Shown piece after piece: positions 8,162-18,896 of a stretch of DNA of 64,000 nt. The stretch is from positions 114,376-178,375 of the forward strand of contig NZ_MDJD01000048.1 of NCBI RefSeq assembly GCF_001747085.1, read 5' to 3'. The notes beneath the pieces were generated by a model. The model made no database searches and was not told the origin of the DNA. It saw only the letters and a list, made by a program, of their open reading frames with translations. This DNA comes from Flavivirga aquatica (GTDB lineage: Bacteria > Bacteroidota > Bacteroidia > Flavobacteriales > Flavobacteriaceae). The number at the start of each line of letters is the position of its first letter. Positions within the stretch are counted from its first letter, which is position 1. Both the position numbers and the translations under genes were made by a program.

Positions 8162-10174
8162 TTGGCAGTAAACGAAAAAGGCATATTGAATCGATTGTAC
8201 TTTGTAGCTGGATGCATGTTCATCTTTGGGATTGCAGTGGTTTTTAAGTTGCTTAGTATTCAGTTTTTACAAGGAGATAAATATCGGGCTTTAGCTAGTG
8301 AACGTGTTGTGGAAGATGTTGTTATACCAGCAAACAGAGGTAATGTTTATTCTATTAATGGTAATCTATTAGCAACATCAATTCCTAAGTATGATATTCG
8401 TTTAGATGCGTTAACACCATCAAATAATAGGTTTGAAAAATATATAAAGCCTTTGTGTGATTCACTTTCGAAATATTCAGGTAAATCATCGAGTCAGCTT
8501 GAAAAACAGATAAGAAGAGCAAGAGCTCATAAAAACAGATATTTTTTATTAGCTAGAGATATAGGATATTCAGATTATATAAGATTAAGAAACTTTCCAT
8601 TGTTAGAGCTTGGTGCTTTTAAGGGAGGATTAATAGTAGAGCAAACAACAAAACGAGAGCACCCTATGGGAGGCATTGCGCAGAGAACTATTGGTTATGA
8701 GCGTGTTGATGAGGATGGGAATATAACGCGACCAGGGATTGATGGCGCTTTTGGGATAAGATACTTGCGAGGAGTAGATGGTCAAAGAAAAAAACAACAA
8801 ATAGGAAAAGGACAATGGAAGCCTTTAAATGATGCAAATGAAATTGAGCCAAAAGATGGGTATGATGTGTATACAACCATTGATGTTAACATACAGGATA
8901 TTGCGCATCACTCACTTTTAAAGCAATTAGAATTATATAAAGCTGAGCATGGTTCTGTAGTTGTTATGGAGGTTAAAACAGGGGAAGTTAGAGCGATATC
9001 AAATTTAGGGAGAACTCGTTCTGGAAAATACTATGAAAAGTTAAATTATGCTGTAGGAGAAAGTCATGAGCCAGGATCTACATTTAAGGTTATAGCATTT
9101 ATGGCGGCTTTAGAAGATAAGGTTATTGATACCTCTACTGTGGTTGATACAGGGAACGGAAGAAAGCGATTTTATGGCAGAGATATTAATGATTCGCACT
9201 GGGGAGGTTATGGTGAGATATCTGCCGCTAAAGCATTGGAGGTGTCGTCAAATATTGGTTTAGCGACAATTATTGATGAACATTATTCTGCAAACCCAGA
9301 AAAGTTTCTCAGCAAAATTAAACAATGGAAATTAAATAAACCTTTAGGGGTTTCAATTATAGGAGAAGGGGAACCGGATATTCCAGAACCAGGAAAAAAG
9401 AATTGGAGTAGAAACGCATTGCCATCTATGGCTTATGGTTACAATTTGGAGTTAACACCTCTTCAAACTTTAGCTTTTTATAACGCTATAGCTAATAATG
9501 GAGAACTTGTAAAACCAAGGTTTTTAAAAGCAGTAAAAGAATTTGATAAAGAAATTGAGTCCTTTGATAAAAAAGTTATAGTAGAAAAGATTTGTACAGA
9601 TGAAACTTTGAATAAAATAAAAGAAGTTTTAAAAAATATAGTGGTTAGAGGGACAGGTAAAAAACTGTACTCTGAAACTTTTTCTATGGCAGGAAAAACA
9701 GGTACAGCAAGAACTGAATATTGGATGAAAGATTGGAAAGATAATCCAAGATATGTATCGTCTTTTGCAGGTTATTTTCCTGTTGAAAATCCTAAGTATT
9801 CATGTATTGTGGTTATTCATAAGCCAAGCACAAAAGTAGGATTTTATGGAGCAGATGTTTCGGGACCAGTATTTAAGAGAGTAGCTCAAAAAATATTTAC
9901 AGACACACCTTTAGTGAATGAAATAAAGTCATTAAATGTTAAAGTAGAATCGGTTGAAAAGGAGTATGATAAATTTTATGAAATGTCTGAAATTTATAAA
10001 ACTATTATGCCAAATTTAATAGGAATGCCTGCTATGGACGCTGTGGTGCTTTTAGAGAATATGCTTGTAGATGTTAAAGTGGAATTAGATGGTACAGGTA
10101 TTGTAAAAGAACAATCTGTTAATAAGAATGTAAAGTTGAAAAAGAATCAAATAGTAGTATTAAAAGCTTCATGA
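8162..10174 (+). CDS. ftsI: Division-specific transpeptidase, penicillin-binding protein 3
   Basis: FtsI is the monofunctional class B PBP that crosslinks septal peptidoglycan with FtsW. The 670-residue protein has an N-terminal anchor (about 11-32), a dimerisation domain with the RGNVYSINGNLLA block, and a transpeptidase domain with the three active-site motifs: STFK (SxxK), SSN (SxN) and KTGTA. A C-terminal region (about 610-670, MPNLIGMPAMDAVVLLENM) looks like one PASTA domain, as in other Bacteroidota. The start is TTG at 8162, with no better ATG nearby in frame. Its stop overlaps murE by 4 nt. Confidence 0.95.
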   Translation: MAVNEKGILNRLYFVAGCMFIFGIAVVFKLLSIQFLQGDKYRALASERVVEDVVIPANRGNVYSINGNLLATSIPKYDIRLDALTPSNNRFEKYIKPLCDSLSKYSGKSSSQLEKQIRRARAHKNRYFLLARDIGYSDYIRLRNFPLLELGAFKGGLIVEQTTKREHPMGGIAQRTIGYERVDEDGNITRPGIDGAFGIRYLRGVDGQRKKQQIGKGQWKPLNDANEIEPKDGYDVYTTIDVNIQDIAHHSLLKQLELYKAEHGSVVVMEVKTGEVRAISNLGRTRSGKYYEKLNYAVGESHEPGSTFKVIAFMAALEDKVIDTSTVVDTGNGRKRFYGRDINDSHWGGYGEISAAKALEVSSNIGLATIIDEHYSANPEKFLSKIKQWKLNKPLGVSIIGEGEPDIPEPGKKNWSRNALPSMAYGYNLELTPLQTLAFYNAIANNGELVKPRFLKAVKEFDKEIESFDKKVIVEKICTDETLNKIKEVLKNIVVRGTGKKLYSETFSMAGKTGTARTEYWMKDWKDNPRYVSSFAGYFPVENPKYSCIVVIHKPSTKVGFYGADVSGPVFKRVAQKIFTDTPLVNEIKSLNVKVESVEKEYDKFYEMSEIYKTIMPNLIGMPAMDAVVLLENMLVDVKVELDGTGIVKEQSVNKNVKLKKNQIVVLKAS

Positions 10175-11634
10175 TGGTATTAAAAGACATATTGTACAAG
10201 GTGACAATAAACGCTGTAGTTGGAGATACAAGTGTAGATATAGCTGTTGTAGATTTTGATTCCCGCAAAATAAATCAAGGGGGTTTATTTGTAGCTATTC
10301 GTGGTTATGTAACAGATGGGCATAATTATATTGATACAGCAATTAAAAATGGAGCTAATAGCATTGTTTGTGAAGCTTTTCCTGAAAATATTATTGAAGG
10401 GATTACATATATTGAAGTCGATAACTCCAATAGAGCTTTAGCTATTATAGCTTCAAATTTTTATCAAGTGCCATCAAGTAATTTAAAGCTTGTTGGTGTT
10501 ACAGGAACTAATGGTAAAACTACAATTGCAAGTTTATTATATCAATTATTTAAAAAGGCAGGATATAAAGTAGGATTGTTGTCAACTGTAAAAGTTATGG
10601 TTGATGATACGGAGTATAAAGCAACACATACAACGCCAGATTCATTAACTATTAATAAATATTTAAAAGAAATGAATGCTGTAGGTGTAGAATTTTGCTT
10701 TATGGAAGTGAGTTCTCATGGTATTCATCAATATAGAACAGAAGGTTTAGATTTTGAAGGTGGAATATTTACAAATCTAACACATGATCATTTAGATTAC
10801 CATAAAACATTTGCTGAATACAGAGATGTGAAAAAAAAGTTTTTCGATGGGCTTTCCAGTAATGCCTTTGCACTTGTTAATGTGGATGATAAGAATGGTT
10901 TGGTGATGTTACAAAACACAAAGGCTAAAAAAAACACTTACGCTCTAAAAGCATATGCAGATTATAAGTCTCAAATATTAGAAAATCAATTTGGAGGATT
11001 GTTACTAAAAGTTAATGATAATGAAGTTTGGACTAAGCTTATAGGGAATTTTAATGCTTATAACGTATTGGCAATATATGCTACAGCTGAATTATTAGGA
11101 CTTGAAAAAGTAGAAATATTGCGTTTAATAAGTGATTTGGATAGTGTTAGCGGGCGTTTTGAATATTTAATTTCAAAAAAGAAAATTACGGCAATTGTTG
11201 ATTATGCGCATACGCCGGATGCTTTAAAAAATGTACTGGAAACTATAAATAGTATTAGAACTAAAAATGAAGAGCTTATAACGGTTGTAGGCTGTGGAGG
11301 GGACAGAGATAAAGCTAAGCGTTCAAAAATGGGGCATATAGCGACAGCGTTGAGCACAAAAGTTATTTTTACAAGTGATAACCCTAGAAGTGAAAAACCA
11401 GAAGATATTCTTAATGATATAGAAAAAGGAGTAGAACCCCAAAATTATAAAAAAATATTAACGATAGAAGATCGAAAGCAGGCTATTAAAACAGCATGTC
11501 AGATGGCTCAAGCTAATGATATTATCTTAATAGCAGGAAAAGGTCACGAAACCTATCAAGAAATTAAAGGAGAGCGTTTTGAATTTAATGATTTTAAAAT
11601 AGTACAAGAATTTTTGAAACAATTAGAGAAGTAG
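10171..11634 (+). CDS. murE: UDP-MurNAc-L-Ala-D-Glu:meso-diaminopimelate ligase
   Basis: MurE adds the third stem residue in cytoplasmic peptidoglycan precursor synthesis. The ATP-binding motif GVTGTNGKTT lies near residues 109-118, and the specificity motif DNPRSEKPE (Asp403-Arg406) indicates meso-diaminopimelate rather than lysine, as expected for a Gram-negative. Length is normal at 487 residues. Two consecutive ATGs (10171 and 10174) overlap the ftsI stop, so translation is coupled. A 62-nt gap follows before mraY. Confidence 0.96.
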   Translation: MMVLKDILYKVTINAVVGDTSVDIAVVDFDSRKINQGGLFVAIRGYVTDGHNYIDTAIKNGANSIVCEAFPENIIEGITYIEVDNSNRALAIIASNFYQVPSSNLKLVGVTGTNGKTTIASLLYQLFKKAGYKVGLLSTVKVMVDDTEYKATHTTPDSLTINKYLKEMNAVGVEFCFMEVSSHGIHQYRTEGLDFEGGIFTNLTHDHLDYHKTFAEYRDVKKKFFDGLSSNAFALVNVDDKNGLVMLQNTKAKKNTYALKAYADYKSQILENQFGGLLLKVNDNEVWTKLIGNFNAYNVLAIYATAELLGLEKVEILRLISDLDSVSGRFEYLISKKKITAIVDYAHTPDALKNVLETINSIRTKNEELITVVGCGGDRDKAKRSKMGHIATALSTKVIFTSDNPRSEKPEDILNDIEKGVEPQNYKKILTIEDRKQAIKTACQMAQANDIILIAGKGHETYQEIKGERFEFNDFKIVQEFLKQLEK

Positions 11635-11696
11635 TTTAATGTAAAGAAGTTTGAAAGAGGAGAGTTTATAATGAGTACTAAAAAACAATCGATATA

Positions 11697-12938
11697 ATGC
11701 TGTATTACTTATTTGAATATTTAGAAAAACAGTTTCAGTTTCCAGGAGCGACACTTTTTAGTTTTATAACCTTTAGGGCGGCTTTGGCTATGATTTTGTC
11801 GTTATTGATTTCTACTATTTATGGTAAAAGAATTATACGTTTTTTATTAAAACAGCAAGTAGGAGAGACGATAAGAGATTTAGGTTTAGATGGGCAAAAA
11901 GAAAAAGCAGGTACGCCTACCATGGGTGGAATCATTATTATTTTGGCTACATTAATTCCTGTTTTTTTATTAGCCAAATTAGAAAATATTTACATCATCC
12001 TTTTAATAGTAACCACGTTTTGGATGGGAGCTATTGGATTTTTGGATGATTATATCAAAAAGTTTAAAAATGATAAAGAAGGTTTAAAAGGACGCTTTAA
12101 AGTTTTAGGGCAAGTTGGTCTTGGTATTATAGTTGGAGCAACTTTATATTTTCATCAAGATGTAACTATGAAAGAAAAGCTTCCTGTTGCGGAGCAAGAG
12201 GTGCTTTTGGCTGAAAACCCCAATATTTCACCATCAAAATTGTTTAAAAAAGAAGTCAAGTCAACAAAAACAACAATTCCTTTTGTTAAGGGAAATGAGA
12301 TTGATTATGCTAAGGTTCTTACTTGGATAAATCCAAATTTAGAAAAATATGCTTGGATAATTTTTATTCTGGTTACTATTTTTATTATAACAGCAGTTTC
12401 AAATGGGGCTAATTTAACAGATGGAATAGATGGCTTGGCAGCGGGAACTTCAGCAATAATAGTGTTAACATTAGGAATTTTTGCATGGGTGTCGGGTAAT
12501 ATTATTTTTTCAGAATACCTAAATATTATGTATATCCCAAGGGTTGAGGAAATTACAATATATATAGCTGCTTTTGTAGGAGCACTAATCGGTTTTTTAT
12601 GGTACAATACTTTTCCTGCTCAAGTATTTATGGGAGATACTGGGAGTTTAACAATAGGAGGAATTATAGCTGTGATTGCTATTGCAGTACGAAAAGAATG
12701 GTTGATTCCAGTGTTATGTGGAATATTTTTAGCTGAAAATTTATCAGTAGTCATGCAGGTAAGCTGGTTTAAATATACTAAGAAAAAGCATGGGGAGGGA
12801 AGGCGTATTTTTAAAATGTCACCATTACATCACCATTATCAAAAATCGGGATATCACGAAAGTAAAATAGTAACACGTTTTTGGATTGTTGGTATACTGC
12901 TAGCTATTCTGTCAATAGTGACATTAAAAATTAGGTAA
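11697..12938 (+). CDS. mraY: Phospho-N-acetylmuramoyl-pentapeptide-transferase
   Basis: MraY transfers phospho-MurNAc-pentapeptide to undecaprenyl phosphate, forming lipid I at the inner membrane. The protein has about ten hydrophobic segments and the catalytic landmarks [24 protein letters not shown] and the HHH-type [11 protein letters not shown] motif near the C-terminus. At 413 residues it is about 50 longer than the E. coli protein because of an insert around residues 160-215, which is usual in Bacteroidota. It lies between murE and murD in the dcw cluster. Confidence 0.96.
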   Translation: MLYYLFEYLEKQFQFPGATLFSFITFRAALAMILSLLISTIYGKRIIRFLLKQQVGETIRDLGLDGQKEKAGTPTMGGIIIILATLIPVFLLAKLENIYIILLIVTTFWMGAIGFLDDYIKKFKNDKEGLKGRFKVLGQVGLGIIVGATLYFHQDVTMKEKLPVAEQEVLLAENPNISPSKLFKKEVKSTKTTIPFVKGNEIDYAKVLTWINPNLEKYAWIIFILVTIFIITAVSNGANLTDGIDGLAAGTSAIIVLTLGIFAWVSGNIIFSEYLNIMYIPRVEEITIYIAAFVGALIGFLWYNTFPAQVFMGDTGSLTIGGIIAVIAIAVRKEWLIPVLCGIFLAENLSVVMQVSWFKYTKKKHGEGRRIFKMSPLHHHYQKSGYHESKIVTRFWIVGILLAILSIVTLKIR

Positions 12939-12986
12939 CTGAATTTGATATTCCCTTGAAATAGGATTTCAAAAAATGAAAATGAA

Positions 12987-14324
12987 ATGAAGAAGCAGCG
13001 ATTGGTAATACTAGGAGGAGGAGAAAGTGGAGTTGGTACTGCGCTTTTAGGGAAAGAGAAAGGGTATGACGTTTTTGTTTCAGATAAAGGAAAAATAAAA
13101 GAAAAATATAAAGAAGTTCTTATACATAATGAGATTGAGTGGGAAGATGAAAAGCATACAGAATCTAAAATTCTAAATGCAAATATTGTAATGAAAAGCC
13201 CAGGGATTCCAGATAAAGTGCCTTTGGTAAAACAAATTCACGAACAAGGAATTACTGTCGTTTCTGAAATTGAATTTGCTTCTAGGTTTACCAATGCTAC
13301 GGTAATTGGAATTACGGGAAGTAATGGTAAAACAACCACCGCAACATTAACACATCATCTTTTAAAACAAGAGTTGAATGTAGGGTTAGCAGGAAATATA
13401 GGAGATAGTTTTGCAAAACAGATTTTAGATAAAGATTACGATAATTATGTGTTAGAGATTAGTAGTTTTCAGTTAGATGATATTACAGACTTTAGACCGC
13501 ATATTGCTGTGATTACTAATATTACACCAGATCATTTAGATAGATATGACTATCAATTTGAGAATTATATCGTATCAAAATTTAGAATAGCTATGAATCA
13601 AACAAAAGAAGATTATTTGATTTATGATGCTGATGATGAAGTGATAGTTAATCATTTGAAAAAGTATCCTGTTCAGTCTACATTGTTACCATTTTCATTA
13701 GAAAAACCTATTGAAAATGGTGTGTATTTAGATAAGGAAAATATAAAAATAACAATTAATAACAACCAGATAATTATGCCAACATCAAATATTAAATTAG
13801 AAGGTAAGCACAATGTTAAAAATGCCATGGCAGCTTCTGCCGTAGCGCATTTGCTTAAAATAAGAAAACAAACTATTAGAGAAAGTTTGGAGAATTTTCA
13901 AGGTGTTGAACATCGTTTAGAGCAAGTACTTAAAATTAATAAAGTACAATATATAAACGATTCTAAGGCGACAAACGTGAATGCAACATATTATGCTTTA
14001 GAGAGTATGGATGCGCCTACCGTTTGGATTGTTGGAGGTGTGGATAAGGGAAATAATTATGAAGAGTTATTTTCTTTTGTAAATGAAAAGGTTAAAGCTA
14101 TTATTTGTTTGGGCGCAGATAATGAGAAGCTTGTAAAAACTTTTGGCAATATGGTTGATGTTATAGTTGAAACTCAATATATGGATGAAGCAGTTAAAAT
14201 AGCTTACAAAGTGGCAGACGCTGGTGATAATGTATTGTTGTCTCCTGCATGTGCAAGTTTTGATTTATTTGAAAACTACGAAGATAGAGGGCGTCAATTT
14301 AAAAATGCAGTAAGAAATTTATAA
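12987..14324 (+). CDS. murD: UDP-N-acetylmuramoylalanine--D-glutamate ligase
   Basis: MurD adds D-glutamate to UDP-MurNAc-L-Ala in the cytoplasm. The P-loop GITGSNGKTTTATL follows an N-terminal Rossmann-like domain (LVILGGGESGVGTALLG). The central NITPDHLDRYD motif and the C-terminal INDSKATN and LLSPACASFDLFENYEDRG blocks are diagnostic. The length of 445 residues is normal. The 140-nt gap to ftsW is the longest inside the cluster and carries a GC-rich palindromic repeat. Confidence 0.96.
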   Translation: MKKQRLVILGGGESGVGTALLGKEKGYDVFVSDKGKIKEKYKEVLIHNEIEWEDEKHTESKILNANIVMKSPGIPDKVPLVKQIHEQGITVVSEIEFASRFTNATVIGITGSNGKTTTATLTHHLLKQELNVGLAGNIGDSFAKQILDKDYDNYVLEISSFQLDDITDFRPHIAVITNITPDHLDRYDYQFENYIVSKFRIAMNQTKEDYLIYDADDEVIVNHLKKYPVQSTLLPFSLEKPIENGVYLDKENIKITINNNQIIMPTSNIKLEGKHNVKNAMAASAVAHLLKIRKQTIRESLENFQGVEHRLEQVLKINKVQYINDSKATNVNATYYALESMDAPTVWIVGGVDKGNNYEELFSFVNEKVKAIICLGADNEKLVKTFGNMVDVIVETQYMDEAVKIAYKVADAGDNVLLSPACASFDLFENYEDRGRQFKNAVRNL

Positions 14325-14420
14325 TTAAGATGTAATTTTGGATTTTTAGTTAATATAGTTTTAGTAGGCTTCAAGGTAAAAATTCATGTTTTGCAAAGGT
14401 GTAATATTAATAAAATAATA

Positions 14421-14463
14421 ATTCCCCCTCTTAAGAGGGGGTGTCGCATAGCGGCGAATGGGG
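14421..14463 (+). repeat. GC-rich palindromic intergenic repeat directly before ftsW
   Basis: The element contains a perfect 18-bp palindrome, CCCCCTCTTAAGAGGGGG (14424-14441), followed by GTGTCGCATAGCGGCGAATGGGG. It is markedly GC-rich against its surroundings. From memory, similar hairpins of this form are dispersed in flavobacterial intergenic regions, so it may be a REP-like repeat; that needs a genome search. The right edge runs to within 3 nt of the likely ftsW ATG at 14467. A related but decayed tract lies at 5350-5366. Confidence 0.6.
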
Positions 14464-14466
14464 AAA

Positions 14467-15660
14467 ATGCAAGCAATATTTAAAAACGTAAAAGGAGATA
14501 GATTAATTTGGGCAATAGTGACGCTATTGGCAATATTATCGTTTTTACCAGTGTATAGTGCTGCTAGTAATTTAGCTTATAAAGGAGGAACGGGAAATAC
14601 GTTTGCTTTTTTTATAAAGCACTTCATGCATCTGTTTTTAGGGTTTGTAATTATGTATGGTGTTCATAAAATACCATATAGATATTTTAGAGGGTTGTCG
14701 TTAGTAATGATCCCAATAGTACTTGTTTTATTGGGACTTACTATGATGCAAGGAACAACTATTCAAGGGGCAAATGCTAGTAGGTGGATAAGAATCCCGA
14801 TAGTTGGCATGTCATTTCAAACATCAACCTTAGCGGCAGTTGTTATTATGGTGTATGTCGCTAGGTATATGTCAAAAGTAAAAGATAAAGTTATTGCCTT
14901 TAAGGAATCTATTTTACCTCTTTGGATGCCTGTTTTTTTAGTACTAGCACTTATATTACCTTCAAATTTCTCGACTGCAGCAATAATATTTTTAATGGTG
15001 TTGATATTGGTCTTTTTAGGAGGGTATCCAATACGGTATTTGGGAGTTATATTAGGCTCGGGTTTAGTGTGTTTGGTGCTTTTTGTTATGATAGCAAAAT
15101 TGACGACAGGACCTTTAAATGTGAAAGTAGTTACCTGGGAAAACAGAATAAAAAACTATTCTAATAATGAAGATACAGAGGCAGATTATCAAATTGAAAA
15201 AGCAAAAATAGCTATAGCTTCTGGTGAAATATGGGGAATGGGACCAGGAAAAAGCCGTCAGAAGAATTTTTTACCACAATCATCTTCAGATTTTATTTTC
15301 GCTATTGTTATTGAGGAGTATGGTTTGTTGGGAGGCTTTTTAATTATGATTTTGTATATGTGGTTGTTGTTTAGAATTGTAATTGTAGCTCAAAAATCGG
15401 ATACTATATTTGGTAAGCTTTTAGTGTTGGGTGTAGGGTTGCCTATTGTATTTCAAGCATTAATTAATATGGCGGTCGCAGTAGAACTTTTTCCTGTGAC
15501 TGGACAAACATTACCGTTAATAAGTAGTGGAGGGACTTCGATATGGATGACGTGTTTGGCTTTAGGTATAATATTGAGTGTGAGTGCGAAGCGTGATGAG
15601 ATAAAAGAACAGGAAATAAATGAAGATGATCCACTTGAAGTTTTAAGTGAGACAATATAG
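14467..15660 (+). CDS. ftsW: Septal peptidoglycan polymerase FtsW (SEDS family)
   Basis: FtsW is the lipid II-polymerising SEDS glycosyltransferase of the divisome, paired with FtsI. The protein has about ten transmembrane helices and SEDS landmarks such as NASRWIRIP, the IEEYGLLGG loop and the C-terminal PLISSGGTS motif. I prefer ATG 14467 ([15 protein letters not shown]), which matches homologues; an in-frame ATG at 14458 lies inside the GC-rich repeat and would add three residues. The repeat hairpin just upstream could affect translation initiation. MurG follows after 65 nt. Confidence 0.94.
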   Translation: MQAIFKNVKGDRLIWAIVTLLAILSFLPVYSAASNLAYKGGTGNTFAFFIKHFMHLFLGFVIMYGVHKIPYRYFRGLSLVMIPIVLVLLGLTMMQGTTIQGANASRWIRIPIVGMSFQTSTLAAVVIMVYVARYMSKVKDKVIAFKESILPLWMPVFLVLALILPSNFSTAAIIFLMVLILVFLGGYPIRYLGVILGSGLVCLVLFVMIAKLTTGPLNVKVVTWENRIKNYSNNEDTEADYQIEKAKIAIASGEIWGMGPGKSRQKNFLPQSSSDFIFAIVIEEYGLLGGFLIMILYMWLLFRIVIVAQKSDTIFGKLLVLGVGLPIVFQALINMAVAVELFPVTGQTLPLISSGGTSIWMTCLALGIILSVSAKRDEIKEQEINEDDPLEVLSETI

Positions 15661-15725
15661 CTCTATGGAGCTTTTTTAACGTATTAGATATTAGGAATAG
15701 TATAAGTAAAAAGGTTAGTAAATTA

Positions 15726-16835
15726 GTGATAGAAGACGAAACATATAAAATTATTCTTTCGGGAGGAGGTACAGGAGGTCATATTTATCCTGCGATTGCG
15801 ATAGCTAACGAGTTAAAATCTCGCTTTCCTGAAGCTGAGTTTTTATTTGTAGGAGCAAAAGATAGAATGGAAATGGAAAAGGTTCCGCAATCAGGGTATA
15901 AAATAAAAGGGCTCTGGATTTCTGGAATTCAACGAAAAATAACATTTAAAAATTTAGCATTTCCATTTAAATTAATTAGTAGTCTTTGGAATGCACGTAA
16001 AATAGTAAAGTCTTTTAAGCCTAATGTAGCAATAGGTACAGGTGGTTTTGCTAGTGGTCCGTTATTGCATGTGGCTGCAGCTAAAGGTATACCGAGTTTG
16101 ATACAGGAGCAAAACTCATATCCAGGGATAACTAACAAGTTGTTATCAAAAAAAGCACAAAAAATATGTGTGGCTTATGATGGTTTGGAACGGTTTTTTC
16201 CTAAAAGTAAAATAAAAAAAACTGGAAATCCAGTACGTCAAGATTTGTTAGATATTGAAGGGAAAAGAGAAGAGGCTAAAAGCTTTTTTAAATTAAAAGA
16301 AGCTAAGTCGACCTTGTTGATTTTAGGAGGGAGTTTAGGTTCTAGAAGAATTAATCAATTAATTGAAAAAGAATTAGATTTTTTAGATACCCAAAACATT
16401 CAAGTGATTTGGCAATGTGGTAAACTATATTATGAGCAATATAAGATTTACAATAATACTAAAAATGTACAGGTATTTCAGTTTTTGAATAGAATGGATT
16501 TTGCGTATGCAGCTGCAGATGTAATTATATCTAGAGCTGGAGCAAGTTCGGTTTCAGAACTTTGTATTGCAGGAAAGCCGGTTGTCTTTATTCCTTCTCC
16601 AAATGTAGCAGAAGATCATCAGACAAAAAATGCGATGGCAATAGTAAGTAATAATGCTGCTATGATTATCAAAGAGGTTGATTTGGATGTTGATTTTGAA
16701 AATAAGTTTACACAACTTATGGTGTCGCCAGAAAAACAGAAGGCGTTGGGAGAAAATATAAAAAAGTTAGCATTAACAAATGCAACTAAAGATATAGTAG
16801 ATGAAGTAGTAAAGCTTCTTAAAGAAAAGAAATGA
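15726..16835 (+). CDS. murG: UDP-GlcNAc--undecaprenyl-pyrophosphoryl-MurNAc-pentapeptide GlcNAc transferase
   Basis: MurG, a peripheral GT28 enzyme, converts lipid I to lipid II. The glycine-rich [16 protein letters not shown] motif at the N-terminus, the [10 protein letters not shown] block, [11 protein letters not shown], and the acceptor/nucleotide motif [12 protein letters not shown] are all present. Length is 369 residues. The start is GTG at 15726; no ATG is available before the conserved glycine motif. Its stop overlaps murC by 4 nt (ATGA). Confidence 0.95.
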   Translation: MIEDETYKIILSGGGTGGHIYPAIAIANELKSRFPEAEFLFVGAKDRMEMEKVPQSGYKIKGLWISGIQRKITFKNLAFPFKLISSLWNARKIVKSFKPNVAIGTGGFASGPLLHVAAAKGIPSLIQEQNSYPGITNKLLSKKAQKICVAYDGLERFFPKSKIKKTGNPVRQDLLDIEGKREEAKSFFKLKEAKSTLLILGGSLGSRRINQLIEKELDFLDTQNIQVIWQCGKLYYEQYKIYNNTKNVQVFQFLNRMDFAYAAADVIISRAGASSVSELCIAGKPVVFIPSPNVAEDHQTKNAMAIVSNNAAMIIKEVDLDVDFENKFTQLMVSPEKQKALGENIKKLALTNATKDIVDEVVKLLKEKK

Positions 16836-18184
16836 ATTTAAATAGTATACATAATATCTATTTTGTTGGTATTGGCGGTATAGGCATGAGTGCAATAGCG
16901 CGTTATTTTCATGCAAACAATAAATATGTTGCTGGTTACGATAAAACTCAAACAGAAATAACTGAGAGTTTGATAGAACTAGGTATGGCTATTCATTTTG
17001 AAGATTCAGTTGAAAATATAGATAAGCGTTTTTTGAATTCAGAAAACACATTAGTTGTTTATACGCCAGCAGTTTCTGGAAATCATACTGAGCTAGTCTA
17101 CTTTAGAGCTAATGGTTATCATGTTTTAAAGCGTTCTGAGGTTTTAGGATTAATAACAGAAAACACGTTTTGTTTAGCAGTTGCTGGAACTCATGGTAAA
17201 ACAACGACTACAAGTATACTTGGGCATTTAATGCGTGAATGTGAAATAGAGATGACAGCCTTTTTAGGAGGTATTAGTGAAAATTATAATTCTAATTTAA
17301 TTCTCAATGGAGCAGAAGTTTCAGTGGTGGAAGCAGATGAGTTTGATCGTTCATTTTTAACACTGTCTCCAGATATAGCTTGTATCACTTCAATGGATGC
17401 GGATCATTTAGATATTTATGGTGACGCTTCAGAATTAAAAAAGACATTTGAAGATTTTTCAAAAAGAATAAAACCTAATGGGAAATTATTTATTAAAAAT
17501 GGATTGCCATTAAAAGGTATCACGTATGGTATAGAGGATGACTCAAATTATACTGTCCAAAATATAAAAATAGAAAACGGAACTTATGTTTTTGATGTGA
17601 AAACACCAAAAACTGTACTTGAAAACATACAATTTAACCTACCTGGTAGACATAACCTGTCTAATGCTTTAATAGCCTTGGCGATGGCTGTAGAATATGG
17701 TTGCCCTTACCGGCAGCTCGCCAAAGCTTTAGCGTCTTATAAGGGAGTTAAGCGTAGATTTACTTATCATATTAAATCTGAAGGCTTAGTTCTTATAGAT
17801 GATTATGCGCATCATCCAGAGGAAATTAATGCAGTGCATCAAGCGGTTAGAGAAATGTATCCAGATAAAAAGGTGTTAGCTATTTTTCAGCCTCATTTAT
17901 TTAGTAGAACACGAGATTTTGCAGATGAATTTGCGGATAGTTTATCTCAGTTCGATGAGTTGTTGTTATTGGATATTTATCCGGCAAGAGAGTTGCCAAT
18001 TCAAGGGGTGACTTCAGCTTGGTTATTAGATAAAGTTAATAATAAAAATAAGGAGTTAGTTAGTAAAGGACAATTATTATCTAAAATAGGTGAAAGTAAT
18101 GCTCAGATTATATTAACAATTGGAGCAGGAGATATAGGAGAAGAAGTTAAACACATAAAAAAAGAATTTAGCTTTGAAAGTTAA
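16832..18184 (+). CDS. murC: UDP-N-acetylmuramate--L-alanine ligase
   Basis: MurC makes the first peptide bond of the peptidoglycan stem. The N-terminal dinucleotide-like [16 protein letters not shown], the P-loop [27 protein letters not shown] and the [10 protein letters not shown] motif define the family. The protein has 450 residues. It overlaps murG by 4 nt and ftsQ by 11 nt, so the three genes are tightly coupled. In this cluster murC stands after murG and no murB or ddl follows, as is usual in Bacteroidota. Confidence 0.96.
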   Translation: MNLNSIHNIYFVGIGGIGMSAIARYFHANNKYVAGYDKTQTEITESLIELGMAIHFEDSVENIDKRFLNSENTLVVYTPAVSGNHTELVYFRANGYHVLKRSEVLGLITENTFCLAVAGTHGKTTTTSILGHLMRECEIEMTAFLGGISENYNSNLILNGAEVSVVEADEFDRSFLTLSPDIACITSMDADHLDIYGDASELKKTFEDFSKRIKPNGKLFIKNGLPLKGITYGIEDDSNYTVQNIKIENGTYVFDVKTPKTVLENIQFNLPGRHNLSNALIALAMAVEYGCPYRQLAKALASYKGVKRRFTYHIKSEGLVLIDDYAHHPEEINAVHQAVREMYPDKKVLAIFQPHLFSRTRDFADEFADSLSQFDELLLLDIYPARELPIQGVTSAWLLDKVNNKNKELVSKGQLLSKIGESNAQIILTIGAGDIGEEVKHIKKEFSFES

Positions 18185-18893
18185 TTGGAGTTATATAAAA
18201 ATGTTTGCTTTGTTAAGTTTGGTTGCTTTTTTATTTGCTTTTGCTTCGGCTAGGAATAATGAAAGGAGAATTGTAGCTCCAAATGTGCAGTTTATCGGAG
18301 AAAATAACCTTTTCATAACCAGTGAGACTGTTAGTAAATTGTTAATACAAAATTACGGTAAGGTTAAAAATGTAGCCAAAGAAAGTTTAGATTTGAATGT
18401 GTTAGAAGAATCCCTCAAATCTAATCTGATGATAAAAACTGCGGAAGTGTATCTAACTGTAAATGGTACACTTAATGCTGAAATTGAACAAAAAATGCCG
18501 ATTGCTAGAGTGAGCACTAATGCATCATATTATATTGATGACGAAGGTTCTTTTATGCCGTTGTCTAATAATTATACAGCAAGAGTACCACTGGTTACAG
18601 GTCACATAGAAAAAAATAATTTAAAAGACGTTTATAAAATTGCAAATAAAATTAATGAAGATGAGTTCTTAAAAAGACATGTTATAGAAATTCATAAAAG
18701 TATTAATAGAGATATATTTTTAAGATTGAGACAATGTGATTTTTTAGTGCAATTAGGAGATGTGAATCTTTTGGATAAGAAAATTAATAATCTAAAAGCA
18801 TTTTATAAGCAAAACCTCAAAGATAAGACGCTTAATAATTATAGTAAAGTCAATTTACAGTTTGAAAACCAAGTAATATGTACCAAAATTTAA
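18174..18893 (+). CDS. ftsQ: Cell division protein FtsQ
   Basis: The 239-residue product has a short cytoplasmic N-terminus, one transmembrane helix (about residues 9-26), and a periplasmic POTRA-like part starting NVQFIGENNLFITSETV, as in FtsQ/DivIB, which bridges early and late divisome proteins. Similarity to well-studied FtsQ is low, so position between murC and ftsA weighs heavily. The start is TTG at 18174 inside the end of murC; the ATG at 18201 lies within the membrane helix and is less likely. FtsA begins 3 nt after the stop. Confidence 0.85.
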   Translation: MKVNWSYIKMFALLSLVAFLFAFASARNNERRIVAPNVQFIGENNLFITSETVSKLLIQNYGKVKNVAKESLDLNVLEESLKSNLMIKTAEVYLTVNGTLNAEIEQKMPIARVSTNASYYIDDEGSFMPLSNNYTARVPLVTGHIEKNNLKDVYKIANKINEDEFLKRHVIEIHKSINRDIFLRLRQCDFLVQLGDVNLLDKKINNLKAFYKQNLKDKTLNNYSKVNLQFENQVICTKI

Positions 18894-18896
18894 AGC

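Noticed and set aside
15658..15677. Small hairpin AGCTCTATGGAGCTTTTTT after ftsW
   Set aside because: The 5-bp stem is too weak to call a terminator inside a cluster whose later genes must be transcribed, though partial attenuation is possible.
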